The notes beneath the pieces were generated by a model. The model did no database searches. It was not told where the DNA came from and saw nothing but the letters and a program-made list of their open reading frames with translations. A DNA stretch of 64,000 nt from Actinacidiphila yanglinensis. GTDB taxonomy: Bacteria > Actinomycetota > Actinomycetes > Streptomycetales > Streptomycetaceae. The stretch is from assembly GCF_900107965.1 (NCBI RefSeq), contig NZ_FNVU01000024.1, positions 1-64,000 on the forward strand, given 5' to 3'. The position numbers and the translations under genes are program-made. Below, piece by piece: positions 23,597 to 32,831 of this stretch; the stretch's first letter is position 1; every line of letters begins with the position of its first letter.

Positions 23597-24412
23597 ATGC
23601 GCGACGACACCCCTGACGAGACACGCCGTGCCCTGCTGAGCCGGACCTTCGACGAGGACGCGGAGCTGTACGACCGGGCCAGGCCCGGGTATCCGCCGGA
23701 GCTGTTCGACGACCTGCGCGCGCTGGCGGGTACCGGCCCGGGCTGCCGGGTGCTGGAACTGGGCGCGGGCACCGGGAAGGCGACGGTGCCGCTCGCCGAG
23801 CAGGGCTGCCGGATCACCGCGATCGAGCCGGGCCCGGGCATGGCCGCGGTCGCGCGGCGCAACCTGGCCGGGTTCGGCGCGGTCGAGGTGGAGACGACGG
23901 ACTTCGAGAGCTGGCCGCTGCCGCGGGAGCCCTTCGACGCGGTGGTCTCGGCGACGGCGTTCCACTGGATCGACCCGGCGGTGCGCATGGCCAAGGCGGC
24001 CGACGCGCTGCGGCCGGGCGGCGCTCTCGCGGTGGTCGCGACCCTGCATGTGGCCGGCGGCACCGAGGAGTTCTTCGCCGAGGCGCAGCGCTGCTACGAG
24101 CGTTTCGACCCGGCCACGCCCGCCGGGCTGCGGCTTCCCTCCGTCGAGGAGCTCGACACCCGCGGCCATGAGGAGGAGTCCGCCCGCAGCGGCCGGTTCG
24201 GCCCGGTGGCCTTCCGGCGCCATGAGTGGGAGCTGGCGTACACGGCGGCGGAGTACCTGGAGGTGCTGCGCACCTATTCCAGCCACCGGGCGCTGCCGCC
24301 GCGGGCCCGGGAGGGGCTGCTGGAGTGCATCGGCGCGCTGATCGAACGGCGCTACGCGGGCCGGGTCACCAAGCGGTACCTCACCGAACTGCGGGTGGCG
24401 CGGGCGCGGTGA
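23597..24412 (+). CDS. Class I SAM-dependent methyltransferase
   Basis: This 271-residue Rossmann-fold methyltransferase has motif I CRVLELGAGTGKATVPLAE (about residues 50-68), an acidic residue ending strand 2 (ITAIEPGPGM), motif II-like FDAVVSATAFHWID and motif III ALRPGGALAVVA. It belongs to the broad Methyltransf_11/25 group acting on small molecules. A TACCCT box sits six bases before ATG 23597, so the mRNA may be leaderless; no clear -35 is seen. The acceptor substrate cannot be inferred. It reads toward the GntR gene but is separated by 141 bases. Confidence 0.85.
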   Translation: MRDDTPDETRRALLSRTFDEDAELYDRARPGYPPELFDDLRALAGTGPGCRVLELGAGTGKATVPLAEQGCRITAIEPGPGMAAVARRNLAGFGAVEVETTDFESWPLPREPFDAVVSATAFHWIDPAVRMAKAADALRPGGALAVVATLHVAGGTEEFFAEAQRCYERFDPATPAGLRLPSVEELDTRGHEEESARSGRFGPVAFRRHEWELAYTAAEYLEVLRTYSSHRALPPRAREGLLECIGALIERRYAGRVTKRYLTELRVARAR

Positions 24413-24553
24413 GAGCCGCGCGGCCGGCGCCGCCGGCACCGGTCCCGACGGGCCTCCGCCACCCCGCGTGGCGGCTTCTGGCCAGACGGTGGCCGGTGAA
24501 GCTAAGGTGATCCGCGCTCGTTCACCGCCGGATCGCTATGGGGGCCTTACTGT

Positions 24554-25309
24554 ATGCATGACTCACCTGAGGTCTCTGGTGCCGTTCTGCCCGGATATCC
24601 CGAGCCGTTATGGATCCAGGCGGTGAACGTGATCCGCGGCGAGATCGACCGGGGTGTGCTGCAGCCCGGTGGCCGGTTGCCGCCGGAGCGGGAGTTGTGC
24701 CGGCAGCTGGGCATCAGCCGGGTGACGCTGCGCAAGGCGCTGGGCAGCCTGGTCGAGGCCGGCGTGCTCAACCCTTCGCACGGGCGCGGCTGGTACGTCG
24801 CGCAGAGCGTGCAGAAGAAGGAGTGGCCGAACAGCCTGGAGTCCTTCAGCGAAACGGCCAGCCGGATGGGCCTGAAGCCGCATTCGAAGGTGCTGCGGGC
24901 GGAGACGACCCCGGCGAGCATCGACGAGGCCGAGCAGTTGGGCATCGCTCCGGGGACGCCGCTGTTCCGGTTGGAGCGGGTGCGGTTCCTGGAGGGCGTG
25001 CCGATAGCGCTGGACCTGACCCGGCTGCGGCAGGCGCTGGTGCCGGACATCGAGCAGGTCGACTTCCAGGAGCGCTCGCTGTACTCGACCCTGTCGGCGG
25101 CCGGGGTGGAGCCGGTGCGCGCGGACAGCACCATCGAGGCGACGAAGGCGGACGAGTGGGCGGCCGAGCACCTGGACCTGGCGCCCGGTGACCCGGTGCT
25201 GGTGATGCGGCAACTCGCGCTCAGCGCGCAGCAGGAGCCGCTGTTCGTCTCGACGATCCGGTACGCGGGCGACCGCTACCGGTTGCGGACGTCGTTCGCA
25301 CGGTCGTAG
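24554..25309 (+). CDS. GntR-family regulator with UTRA sensor domain (first of a paralogous pair)
   Basis: The 251-residue regulator has an N-terminal GntR winged helix (about residues 20-88) with LPPERELCRQLGISRVTLRKAL, then a UTRA effector domain (about 100-245) with IAPGTPLFRLERVRFLEGVPIAL and ending SSTIRYAGDRYRLRTSF-like. It is very similar along its whole length to the regulator at 38263-39051, with a nearly identical recognition helix, so both probably bind the same operator. UTRA domains bind sugar phosphates or other small metabolites. It is convergent with the dehydrogenase at 25397 across a strong hairpin. ATG 24554 is preceded by GGGGG at nine bases. Confidence 0.9.
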   Translation: MHDSPEVSGAVLPGYPEPLWIQAVNVIRGEIDRGVLQPGGRLPPERELCRQLGISRVTLRKALGSLVEAGVLNPSHGRGWYVAQSVQKKEWPNSLESFSETASRMGLKPHSKVLRAETTPASIDEAEQLGIAPGTPLFRLERVRFLEGVPIALDLTRLRQALVPDIEQVDFQERSLYSTLSAAGVEPVRADSTIEATKADEWAAEHLDLAPGDPVLVMRQLALSAQQEPLFVSTIRYAGDRYRLRTSFARS

Positions 25310-25314
25310 CGGCG

Positions 25315-25357
25315 GGCCGGCCGGGCGCGAGGTCACCGTCCTCGCGCCTGGCCGGCC
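25315..25357. terminator. Strong bidirectional terminator between convergent genes
   Basis: Bases 25315-25332 pair with 25340-25357 in an 18-bp stem with one G-U pair and a seven-base loop (TCACCGT). It begins six bases after the GntR stop and lies before the convergent dehydrogenase end, so it can serve both transcripts. Confidence 0.8.
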
Positions 25358-25358
25358 C

Positions 25359-25386
25359 GGCCCCCGGCCCCCGGCCCCCGGCCCCC
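25359..25386 (+). repeat. Four tandem GGCCCCC units
   Basis: The heptamer GGCCCCC is repeated four times without change directly after the terminator hairpin. It is a simple-sequence tract; no function is evident. Confidence 0.8.
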
Positions 25387-25396
25387 GGCGGAACCG

Positions 25397-26341
25397 TCAG
25401 AACACGACGACGCCCTTGACGAAGTCCGGGCCGGCCTCCTCCATCAGGCGGAACGCCTCGTCGACGTCGTCGAGACCGAACCGGTGGGTGACCAGCGGTG
25501 CGTAGCTGAAGCGCCGCTCCGCGATCAGGTCGAGCGTCTCGCGCATCGCGGCGATCAGCCGGGTGCGGTCCGGGCAGAAGCCGTTGACGACGGTGACCGC
25601 CTTGTACCAGAGGTCCATGTCCATCATGGCGTCGCCGGTGTGGTGGTAGCCGACCACGCACAGCGTGCCGAACGGCCGGACCATGCTGCCGGCCGTCTTC
25701 AGCCCACCGGTGACGCCGGTGGCCTCCAGCACGATGTCCGGGCGGGCGTCGGTGGCACGGCTGCTCCCGGTGCGGTACTCCTCCGGCAACTCGTCGGGGG
25801 CGAAGGCGAGGTCGGCGCCGAGGGCGAGGGCGCGGCGGCGGCGCGCGGGGTCGGGGTCGACGCCGATGAGCAGCCCGGGCGCGTGCCGCCGGGCGAGCTG
25901 GACCAGTCCCAGTCCCATGAAGCCGAGTCCCACCACGGCCACGCGCGCGCCCGGCGCGATGCCGGTGCGCGACAGCGCCTCCTCCAGGTCGGCGACGGGT
26001 TCGCCGATGGCGAGCGCGGGGTCGATGCCCGGCGGGACCGGGAGTATCGCCTGGGCGTCCATCACCGCGTGGGTGGCGAGCCCGTCGCCCCCCAGGCCGG
26101 TCACCACGTCGCCGGGCCGCCACCGGGTCGCGTCCCCTCCGGTGGCGACGACCCGGCCCACCATCTCGTGGCCGAGCCGGACCGGCGGTCCTGCCGGGTC
26201 GTGGGTGAGCCAGGGGCCGATGTCGGAGGTGCACACCCCGCAGGCCAGCACCTCCACCAGCACCTGGTCGTCGTGGGGCACCGGGTCGTCGGCAGTGACG
26301 ACTTCGGAGGTGCGCGCGCCGACGAGTTGACTGAACCTCAT
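25397..26341 (-). CDS. Zinc-type medium-chain alcohol/polyol dehydrogenase
   Basis: This 314-residue MDR-superfamily enzyme keeps the catalytic zinc site: Cys in ACGVCTSD (about residue 34), GHE in LGHEMVGRV and Glu in GEPVADLEEAL. The NAD(P) site is VAVVGLGFMGLGLVQLA followed by an acidic strand end (GVDPD), favouring NAD. The structural-zinc cysteine lobe is absent, so the protein is shorter than classical ADHs and resembles sorbitol/threonine-dehydrogenase-like sugar enzymes. AGGAGAC precedes ATG 26341. It is divergent from the Gfo/Idh gene at 26598 and shares the TGGT-rich control region, so it belongs to the GntR-regulated cluster. Oxidation of a sugar or polyol hydroxyl is inferred. Confidence 0.88.
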   Translation of the reverse strand: MRFSQLVGARTSEVVTADDPVPHDDQVLVEVLACGVCTSDIGPWLTHDPAGPPVRLGHEMVGRVVATGGDATRWRPGDVVTGLGGDGLATHAVMDAQAILPVPPGIDPALAIGEPVADLEEALSRTGIAPGARVAVVGLGFMGLGLVQLARRHAPGLLIGVDPDPARRRRALALGADLAFAPDELPEEYRTGSSRATDARPDIVLEATGVTGGLKTAGSMVRPFGTLCVVGYHHTGDAMMDMDLWYKAVTVVNGFCPDRTRLIAAMRETLDLIAERRFSYAPLVTHRFGLDDVDEAFRLMEEAGPDFVKGVVVF

Positions 26342-26382
26342 GCGAGTCTCCTGTCTGGGTGGTGCGGGTCAGTGTAGCCATC

Positions 26383-26406
26383 TGGTTCTAAGTGGTAAGC
26401 CCTGGT
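26383..26406 (-). promoter_or_regulatory. Three phased TGGT half-sites over the dehydrogenase promoter
   Basis: TGGT occurs at 26383-26386, 26393-26396 and 26403-26406, exactly 10 bp apart, and the outer two lie in the longer direct repeat CTGGTTCT. On the minus strand a TACACT -10 (26371-26376) lies just downstream, so the sites overlap the -35 region of the dehydrogenase promoter. The half-site is shared with 26548-26568 and 37102-37153. A GntR/UTRA operator is the simplest reading. Confidence 0.6.
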
Positions 26407-26510
26407 TCTCGATGGGCGTGGCTGAATAGCTCGTCCGTATTGCCCGTCTTTGTGGCGTGATTTCCGCATCGCTGGTCGAATTTCCGCCGCGCTACCTCCC
26501 GTTCGACCTC

Positions 26511-26568
26511 TAGACAGGATCGCCCTTCGTATTAAGATGTCGCCAAGTGGTATGCGTTTGGCACACCA
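26511..26568 (+). promoter_or_regulatory. Promoter and 21-bp operator of the first catabolic operon
   Basis: TAGACA (26511-26516), 16 bases, then TAAGAT (26533-26538) form a good vegetative promoter. Starting 10 bases after the -10 is an imperfect palindrome, TGGTATGCG (26548-26556), three bases, GGCACACCA (26560-26568), with 7 of 9 arm positions matching. It is the same 21-bp size and has the same TGGT/ACCA ends as the palindrome at 37112-37132. A repressor bound here would block initiation. Confidence 0.65.
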
Positions 26569-26597
26569 TCAGGCCGACCGGGAGAGGGGAGTGCGTC

Positions 26598-27701
26598 ATG
26601 GGCGACCGGATACGGACGACCGGGACGGACCTCACGGCGGTCGTCATCGGAGCGGGCTCGCAGGGCCGGGTGCACGCGCTCGGCCACCGCGCCGCTCCGG
26701 GGGTGCGGCTGACCGGTCTCGCGGACGTGGACACGGCGGCGGCGCGACGGCTGGCCGAGGAGTTCGACGTGCGGGAGGTCCACCACGACTTCCGCGAACT
26801 GCTCGCGGCGACCCGGCCGGACATCGTCAGCGTCTGCACGCCGCCGGCCCTCCACCTGGACGTGGTGCGGGCGGCCGTCGCAGCGGGCGCCCGGGCGGTC
26901 CACTGCGAGAAGCCGATCGCGCTCAGCTACGGCGACGCGGTGGAGATGACCACCTGCGCCGCCGACGCCGGGGTGCAGCTCACCTTCAACCTCCAGCGCC
27001 GCTTCGATCCGGTGCAGCGGCAGGCCCGGGAGTGGATCGCGCAGGGCGAGATCGGTGAGGTGGTGACCGTCGAGGGCTACTGCCCGAACCTGTTCGACTG
27101 GGGCACCCACATCCTCGACCTCGTCCTCTTCCACCGGCAGGACGCCGCGCCGGAATGGGTGCTGGGCCAGATCGACGTCTCGGTGAACCGCTACGTCTAC
27201 GGCGTGTTCACCGAGACCGCCTCGCTCACCCAGATCGGCTGGGCGGACGGGGTGCGCGCGGTCGTCTCCACCGGGCGCGCACCGCACACCTCCGTGCTCA
27301 ACCTGGAGAACGACCTCGGACTGATCGTCCAGGGCACCCGGGGACGGGCCGACATCCGGGGCGCCCGCGCCCTGGTACGGCGCTTCGGCAGGGACGACCT
27401 GGTCCGGGAGTCGCCGTTCGCCACCGACTCCCGCACCTGGGACCACGCGGTGGACCCCGCGATCGTCGCCGGCACCGCGGACGCGATCACCGACCTGGTC
27501 GAGTCCCTGCGCACCGGCCGGCCACCGGCACTGCACGCGCGGCACGCGCTGCGCGGCGCCGAACTGATCTTCGCCACATATGAGAGCAGCAGGTCCCGGC
27601 GGCGGGTCCCGCTGCCACTGGACCGGATGGACAACGCCCTGACCAGCGGGCGCGCAGAGGGCTTCTGGAGCCCTACCGGTGAATTGCGCTCCACCTACTG
27701 A
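26598..27701 (+). CDS. Gfo/Idh/MocA oxidoreductase (first of three)
   Basis: This 367-residue NAD(P)-dependent sugar oxidoreductase has the Rossmann motif VVIGAGSQGRVHALGH near the N terminus (about residues 12-27), and the family motif EKP in VHCEKPIALSYGD (about 108-120), whose Lys lies at the active site. The C-terminal beta-sheet domain includes WGTHILDLVLFH in place of the typical G-x-H-x-x-D segment. Relatives include inositol 2-dehydrogenase and glycoside 3-dehydrogenases that make 3-keto sugars. ATG 26598 follows GGAG. It is the first gene of the operon behind the operator at 26548, just before a ThuA-like gene. Confidence 0.9.
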   Translation: MGDRIRTTGTDLTAVVIGAGSQGRVHALGHRAAPGVRLTGLADVDTAAARRLAEEFDVREVHHDFRELLAATRPDIVSVCTPPALHLDVVRAAVAAGARAVHCEKPIALSYGDAVEMTTCAADAGVQLTFNLQRRFDPVQRQAREWIAQGEIGEVVTVEGYCPNLFDWGTHILDLVLFHRQDAAPEWVLGQIDVSVNRYVYGVFTETASLTQIGWADGVRAVVSTGRAPHTSVLNLENDLGLIVQGTRGRADIRGARALVRRFGRDDLVRESPFATDSRTWDHAVDPAIVAGTADAITDLVESLRTGRPPALHARHALRGAELIFATYESSRSRRRVPLPLDRMDNALTSGRAEGFWSPTGELRSTY

Positions 27702-27714
27702 ATCGAGCCTCCGC

Positions 27715-28467
27715 ATGCAGATATCCAGGCCCCGCCATGCCTCGGCGCCTTGCACCGGCCGCGCCGCCGGCCGAGTCGCCGGGCGGCCGACCGCTCGGGC
27801 CGCCGGTCCCACCGCCCTCGCCGTGATCAGCGGCGACGACGTGTACGAGGACCTGTTCACCGCGGCGTCCGCGCTGCAGAGCGCGCTGACCGAGGAGGGC
27901 TTCGCCACCCGGAGCGGTCTGGGCACCGCCCCGCTGGACGCCGCCGCCGACGCGGACGTGATCGTCCTGTACACCGCGCTGGGCCGGTTCACCGCCGGCC
28001 AGCGCGAGGCGCTGGCCCGGGCGGTGCACGGCGGCTGCGGCCTGGTCGCGCTGCACTCCACGACGGTGCTGGCCTCGCCGCCGGAGCAACTGGACGAGGG
28101 CGACCGGCTGCTGGCCGAGCTGATCGGCAGCCGCTACCTCTCGCACGGACCGCTGCCGCACGAGAGCCGGTTCGAGGTGCGGCTCGACCCGGACCACGAA
28201 CTGACCGCCGGCATCGAGCCGTTCGAGGTGACCCACGAGCACTACCGGCTGGCGACCTCGCCGGACGTGCGGGTGCTCGCCTGGCGGGAGACCGACACCG
28301 GCACCGAGCCGCTGGTCCACACCCGGCGGCACGGCGCGGGCCGGGTCTGCTACCTCCAACTCGGCCACGACATGCGGATCTGGGGCGAGCCCGGGATGCG
28401 CCGGCTCGTGCGGCGGGCCGCCCGCTGGGCGTGTCGTCCCGACCGGCCCGACCAGAGCGGGGAATGA
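27715..28467 (+). CDS. ThuA-like protein (trehalose-utilization/amidotransferase-like fold), copy 1
   Basis: The 250-residue protein has the ThuA fold, which is related to class I glutamine amidotransferases but without the Cys-His-Glu triad. Visible family signatures are ISGDDVYEDLFTAA, ADVIVLYTALGRF, GLVALHSTTV, IGSRYLSHGPLPHE and CYLQLGHDMRIWGEP. ThuA in rhizobia acts on 3-keto-disaccharide derivatives together with a Gfo/Idh enzyme, which is the arrangement here. The first 35 residues are Arg/Ala-rich and may not be translated; ATG 27715 and an earlier GTG at 27679 are both possible. A paralogue is at 34604-35278. Confidence 0.8.
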   Translation: MQISRPRHASAPCTGRAAGRVAGRPTARAAGPTALAVISGDDVYEDLFTAASALQSALTEEGFATRSGLGTAPLDAAADADVIVLYTALGRFTAGQREALARAVHGGCGLVALHSTTVLASPPEQLDEGDRLLAELIGSRYLSHGPLPHESRFEVRLDPDHELTAGIEPFEVTHEHYRLATSPDVRVLAWRETDTGTEPLVHTRRHGAGRVCYLQLGHDMRIWGEPGMRRLVRRAARWACRPDRPDQSGE

Positions 28468-28470
28468 CCG

Positions 28471-29445
<975 letters not shown>

Positions 29446-29447
29446 TC

Positions 29448-31586
29448 ATGGCCCTGCAACCCGCTGCCCTGGCCGAGGCCGACGCCACCGCCGAGTCCTC
29501 CGGGGGCCCCAACCACCTCTGGCTGCGCCTGCTGCGCTCGCCGCTGACCCTCAGCGGTCTGGTGATCGTGCTGATCTTCGTGGTGCTGGCCGTCATCGCG
29601 CCCTGGGTCTCGCCCTACGACCCGTCCGCGGTCAGCGACAGCACGCTGGTCGGGCCGTCCGCCTCGCACTGGCTGGGCACCACCCAGAACGGCCAGGACA
29701 TCCTGTCGCAGATGCTCTACGGAGCCCGCGCCTCGATGTTCGTCGGCATCGGCGCCGCGGTGCTGACCACGCTCCTCTCGGTCCTGGTCGGCGTCACCGC
29801 CGGATACATCGGCGGGATCGGCGACGAGCTGCTGTCGCTGCTGGCCAACGTGTTCCTGGTGCTGCCGAGCCTGCCGCTGACCATCATCCTGGCCGCGTAC
29901 CTGCCGCACAGCGGGTCGCTCGGCATCATCCTGGTCATCACGGTGACCGGCTGGGCGTGGGGCGCCCGGGTGCTGCGCGCGCAGACCCTGTCGCTGCGCA
30001 AGCGGGACTTCGTCGAGGCGGCCCGCGCCACCGGCGAGCGCACCTGGCGGATCATCCTCAAGGACATCCTGCCCAACCAGGTGGCGGTGATCGCCGCCTC
30101 CTTCCTCGGCACGGTGACCGGCGCGATCCTCACCCAGGCGAGCCTGGCGTTCCTCGGCCTGGCCGACGTCACCCAGTGGTCCTGGGGGACGATCCTGTAC
30201 TGGGCGCAGACCGGCAGCGCGCTGCTGACCGGTGCCTGGTGGTGGTTCGTGCCCGCGGGGCTGGCGATCGCGGTGCTCGGCACCGCGCTGTCCCTGGTCA
30301 ACTTCGGCATCGACGAGTTCATCAACCCCCGGCTGCGGCAGGCCGGGATCGGCACCAAGAAGGCCCAGCGCGGCCAGGTGTCGGCGAAGCGGGTCCGGCG
30401 GGTCAAGCGGCGCGGGCCGGCCGTCCGGCGGCCGGCCGCGGCACCCTTCACCCAGGACAGCACCGACGTCGTCCTGGACGTGCGCAACCTGCGGGTGGAG
30501 TACGTCGGCGAGGGCGGGCGTACGCCCGCGGTCAGCGACGTGTCGTTCACCCTGCGGCGCGGGGAGGTGCTCGGCATCGCCGGCGAGTCCGGCTCCGGCA
30601 AGTCCACCCTCGCCTACGCCATCACCCGGCTGCACAAGCCGCCGGCCGAGATCTCGCAGGGCGAGATCCACTACACCAAGCCGGACGGCAGCACCGTCGA
30701 CGTGCTGGCCATGGACGACACCGAACTGCGCGAGTTCCGCTGGGAGGAGCTGTCCATCGTCTTCCAGTCGGCGATGCACGCGCTCAACCCGGTGCTGCGG
30801 ATCGGCGCCCAGATCGAGGACGTCATCGTCGCCCACCGGCCGGGGATGAACGCGCCCGAGCGCGCCGCCCGGGTGATCGAGCTGCTCGGCATCGTCGGCA
30901 TCCCGGCCGACCGGGCGAACTCCTACCCGCACGAGCTGTCCGGGGGCATGCGGCAGCGCGCGATGATCGCGGTCGGGCTCGCCCTGGACCCCGAGATCAT
31001 CGTGATGGACGAGCCGACCACCGCGCTCGACGTCGTCATCCAGCGGCAGATCATCGAGAAGATCATGGAGCTGAAGGACCGGCTCGGCTTCTCGGTCGTG
31101 TTCATCACCCACGACCTGTCGCTGCTGATCGAACTGTCCGACACCATCGCGGTGATGTACGGCGGCAAGGTCGTCGAGATGGCGGCGGCCGACGACTTCT
31201 ACCGCCGGCCGCAGCACCCCTACAGCCGCGGGCTGCTTGCGTCCTTCCCCACCCTGGGCGGGCCCAAGCGGGAGCTGACCGGCATCGCCGGCTCCCCGCC
31301 CGACCTGCGCCGGCTGCCGTCCGGATGCGCCTTCCGGCCGCGCTGCCCGCACGCGTTCGACGCCTGCGCCGCGCAGGTGCCGCAGCTGTACCGGATCGGT
31401 GCGCCCGGCGGCGGCAGCTCGCTGGCGGCCTGCCTGCTGCACACGGACGCGAGCCCGGATCAGGCAGCCGACCCGGCGGCCGACCCCGCCTCCGACCCGA
31501 AGACGGACACCGCGGCCGCGGCGGGCGCCGGCGACCCGCACTCCGAGACCACCCCGAACGAGCTGGCGACAGGTGAGACACGATGA
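29448..31586 (+). CDS. Fused permease-ATPase of peptide-type ABC transporter (DppC-DppD fusion)
   Basis: This 712-residue protein joins a DppC-like permease (residues 1-300, about six helices, EAA loop RKRDFVEAARATGERTWRII) to a DppD-like ATPase (about 340-690). A basic linker separates the two. The ATPase has Walker A GESGSGKST (about 379-387), Q-loop VFQSAMHALNP, signature LSGGMRQRAM, Walker B IIVMDEPTTALD and switch His in VVFITHDLSLL. The Cys-rich oligopeptide-ATPase tail (CAFRPRCPHAFDAC) follows. ATG 29448 lies two bases after the previous stop. The fusion occurs in other actinomycetes and fixes one-to-one stoichiometry. The last 50 residues are Ala/Pro/Asp-rich. Confidence 0.93.
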   Translation: MALQPAALAEADATAESSGGPNHLWLRLLRSPLTLSGLVIVLIFVVLAVIAPWVSPYDPSAVSDSTLVGPSASHWLGTTQNGQDILSQMLYGARASMFVGIGAAVLTTLLSVLVGVTAGYIGGIGDELLSLLANVFLVLPSLPLTIILAAYLPHSGSLGIILVITVTGWAWGARVLRAQTLSLRKRDFVEAARATGERTWRIILKDILPNQVAVIAASFLGTVTGAILTQASLAFLGLADVTQWSWGTILYWAQTGSALLTGAWWWFVPAGLAIAVLGTALSLVNFGIDEFINPRLRQAGIGTKKAQRGQVSAKRVRRVKRRGPAVRRPAAAPFTQDSTDVVLDVRNLRVEYVGEGGRTPAVSDVSFTLRRGEVLGIAGESGSGKSTLAYAITRLHKPPAEISQGEIHYTKPDGSTVDVLAMDDTELREFRWEELSIVFQSAMHALNPVLRIGAQIEDVIVAHRPGMNAPERAARVIELLGIVGIPADRANSYPHELSGGMRQRAMIAVGLALDPEIIVMDEPTTALDVVIQRQIIEKIMELKDRLGFSVVFITHDLSLLIELSDTIAVMYGGKVVEMAAADDFYRRPQHPYSRGLLASFPTLGGPKRELTGIAGSPPDLRRLPSGCAFRPRCPHAFDACAAQVPQLYRIGAPGGGSSLAACLLHTDASPDQAADPAADPASDPKTDTAAAAGAGDPHSETTPNELATGETR

Positions 31587-32758
31587 GCGGTGAGACGACG
31601 GCCCAGGTGGCCACCGGCGCCGGCGGCGCCGCGGCCGGCCGGCCGGTGCTCGAGGCGGTCCACGTGACCAAGCACTTCCCGGTGCGCGGCGGGCTGCCGC
31701 GGCGCGGCGCCACCCGCAAGGTCGTGCACGCCGTCGAGGACGTGAGCCTGAGCCTGTACGCGGGGCGGATCACCGCCCTGGTGGGCGAGTCCGGGTCCGG
31801 CAAGTCCACCCTGGCCCGGCTGCTCGCGCAGCTGTACCCGGTCACCGGCGGCGAGGTGCGACTGCACGGCCGGTCGGTCCGGGCGCTGCGCGGCAAGGCG
31901 TTCCGCGACCACGTGCGGCAGGTGCAGCTGATCCTCCAGGACCCCTTCGCCTCCTTCAACCCGGTCGCCACGATCGCCGGCACCCTCAGGCGCGCGGTCG
32001 CCCTGCACCATCCGGGCAAGCGCGGCAGGGAGCGGACCGCGGTCATCGACGACCTGCTGACCCAGATCAACCTGGTGCCGCCGCGGCAGTTCACCGCGAA
32101 GTACCCGCACGAACTGTCCGGCGGGCAGTTGCAGCGCATCTCGATCGCCCGCGCGCTCGCCGCCGACCCGGAGGTGTTCCTCGCCGACGAGCCGGTCTCC
32201 AGCCTGGACGTCTCCATCCGCCTGGGCATCCTCAACCTGCTGCGCCGCCTCACCGAGGAGCGCAACGCCGCGATGCTCTACGTCACCCACGACATCGCCT
32301 CCGCCCGGTACTTCGCCACCGACACCGCGGTGATGTACGCCGGGCAGGTGGTGGAGAGCGGGCCGTCGGAGGCGGTGACGCAGCAGGCCGCGCACCCGTA
32401 CACGCAGTTGCTGATCGCGTCGGCGCCCGACCCGTCGCGGGCGAGCGCCGACCGGGTCAAGGACATCGGGCAGCCGCCCAGCCTCATCGACCCGCCGGCC
32501 GGCTGCCGGTTCCACCCGCGCTGCCCGTACGCCATGGAGCGGTGCAAGGTCGACACCCCCGCGTCGTTCGACATCTCCCCCGGCCACACCGCCCGTTGCT
32601 GGCTGTACGCCGACGACGAGGAGGCGCGTGCCCGGCGGGCCGAGAACGCCGAGGCCGTCGCGACCCTGACCGCTCCCGTCTCCCTCGACATCCCGGCGCC
32701 CCCGGACTCCCCGGTCACCCCGGACTCCCCCGTCGCCCCGGACACCTCCACCGACTGA
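31583..32758 (+). CDS. Peptide-type ABC transporter ATP-binding protein (DppF/OppF-like)
   Basis: The 391-residue second ATPase has Walker A GESGSGKST (about residues 71-79), Q-loop LILQDPFASFNPVATI, signature LSGGQLQRISIARAL, Walker B VFLADEPVSSLD and His in MLYVTHDIASA. The oligopeptide-type C-terminal segment CRFHPRCPYAMERC is present, followed by a Pro/Asp-rich tail with PDSPVTPDSPVAP repeats. ATG 31583 overlaps the fused protein's stop by four bases. It pairs with the ATPase half of the fusion to power import. Confidence 0.93.
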   Translation: MSGETTAQVATGAGGAAAGRPVLEAVHVTKHFPVRGGLPRRGATRKVVHAVEDVSLSLYAGRITALVGESGSGKSTLARLLAQLYPVTGGEVRLHGRSVRALRGKAFRDHVRQVQLILQDPFASFNPVATIAGTLRRAVALHHPGKRGRERTAVIDDLLTQINLVPPRQFTAKYPHELSGGQLQRISIARALAADPEVFLADEPVSSLDVSIRLGILNLLRRLTEERNAAMLYVTHDIASARYFATDTAVMYAGQVVESGPSEAVTQQAAHPYTQLLIASAPDPSRASADRVKDIGQPPSLIDPPAGCRFHPRCPYAMERCKVDTPASFDISPGHTARCWLYADDEEARARRAENAEAVATLTAPVSLDIPAPPDSPVTPDSPVAPDTSTD

Positions 32759-32763
32759 TCCCC

Positions 32764-32784
32764 CGGGCCGTCCCCGCCGGCCCG
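32764..32784 (+). terminator. Hairpin between ATPase and binding-protein genes
   Basis: CGGGCCG (32764-32770) and CGGCCCG (32778-32784) form a seven-bp stem followed by TTTCCC, six bases after the ATPase stop. It may be a partial terminator or a processing hairpin that lets the downstream binding-protein gene be expressed at a different level. Confidence 0.4.
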
Positions 32785-32831
32785 TTTCCCCCGCCCTTCC
32801 GCTGTCCCCACTCCCAAAGGAGCAGACGCAC

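Noticed and set aside
24500..24520. GCTAAGGTGA-like sequence before the GntR gene as a DtxR/IdeR iron box
   Set aside because: Only one half resembles TTAGGT in reverse and the other arm is missing, so it does not meet the 19-bp palindrome pattern.
25359..25386. Tandem GGCCCCC units as a CRISPR-like or regulatory repeat
   Set aside because: Units are contiguous with no spacers and no cas gene nearby. This is simple-sequence slippage after a terminator.
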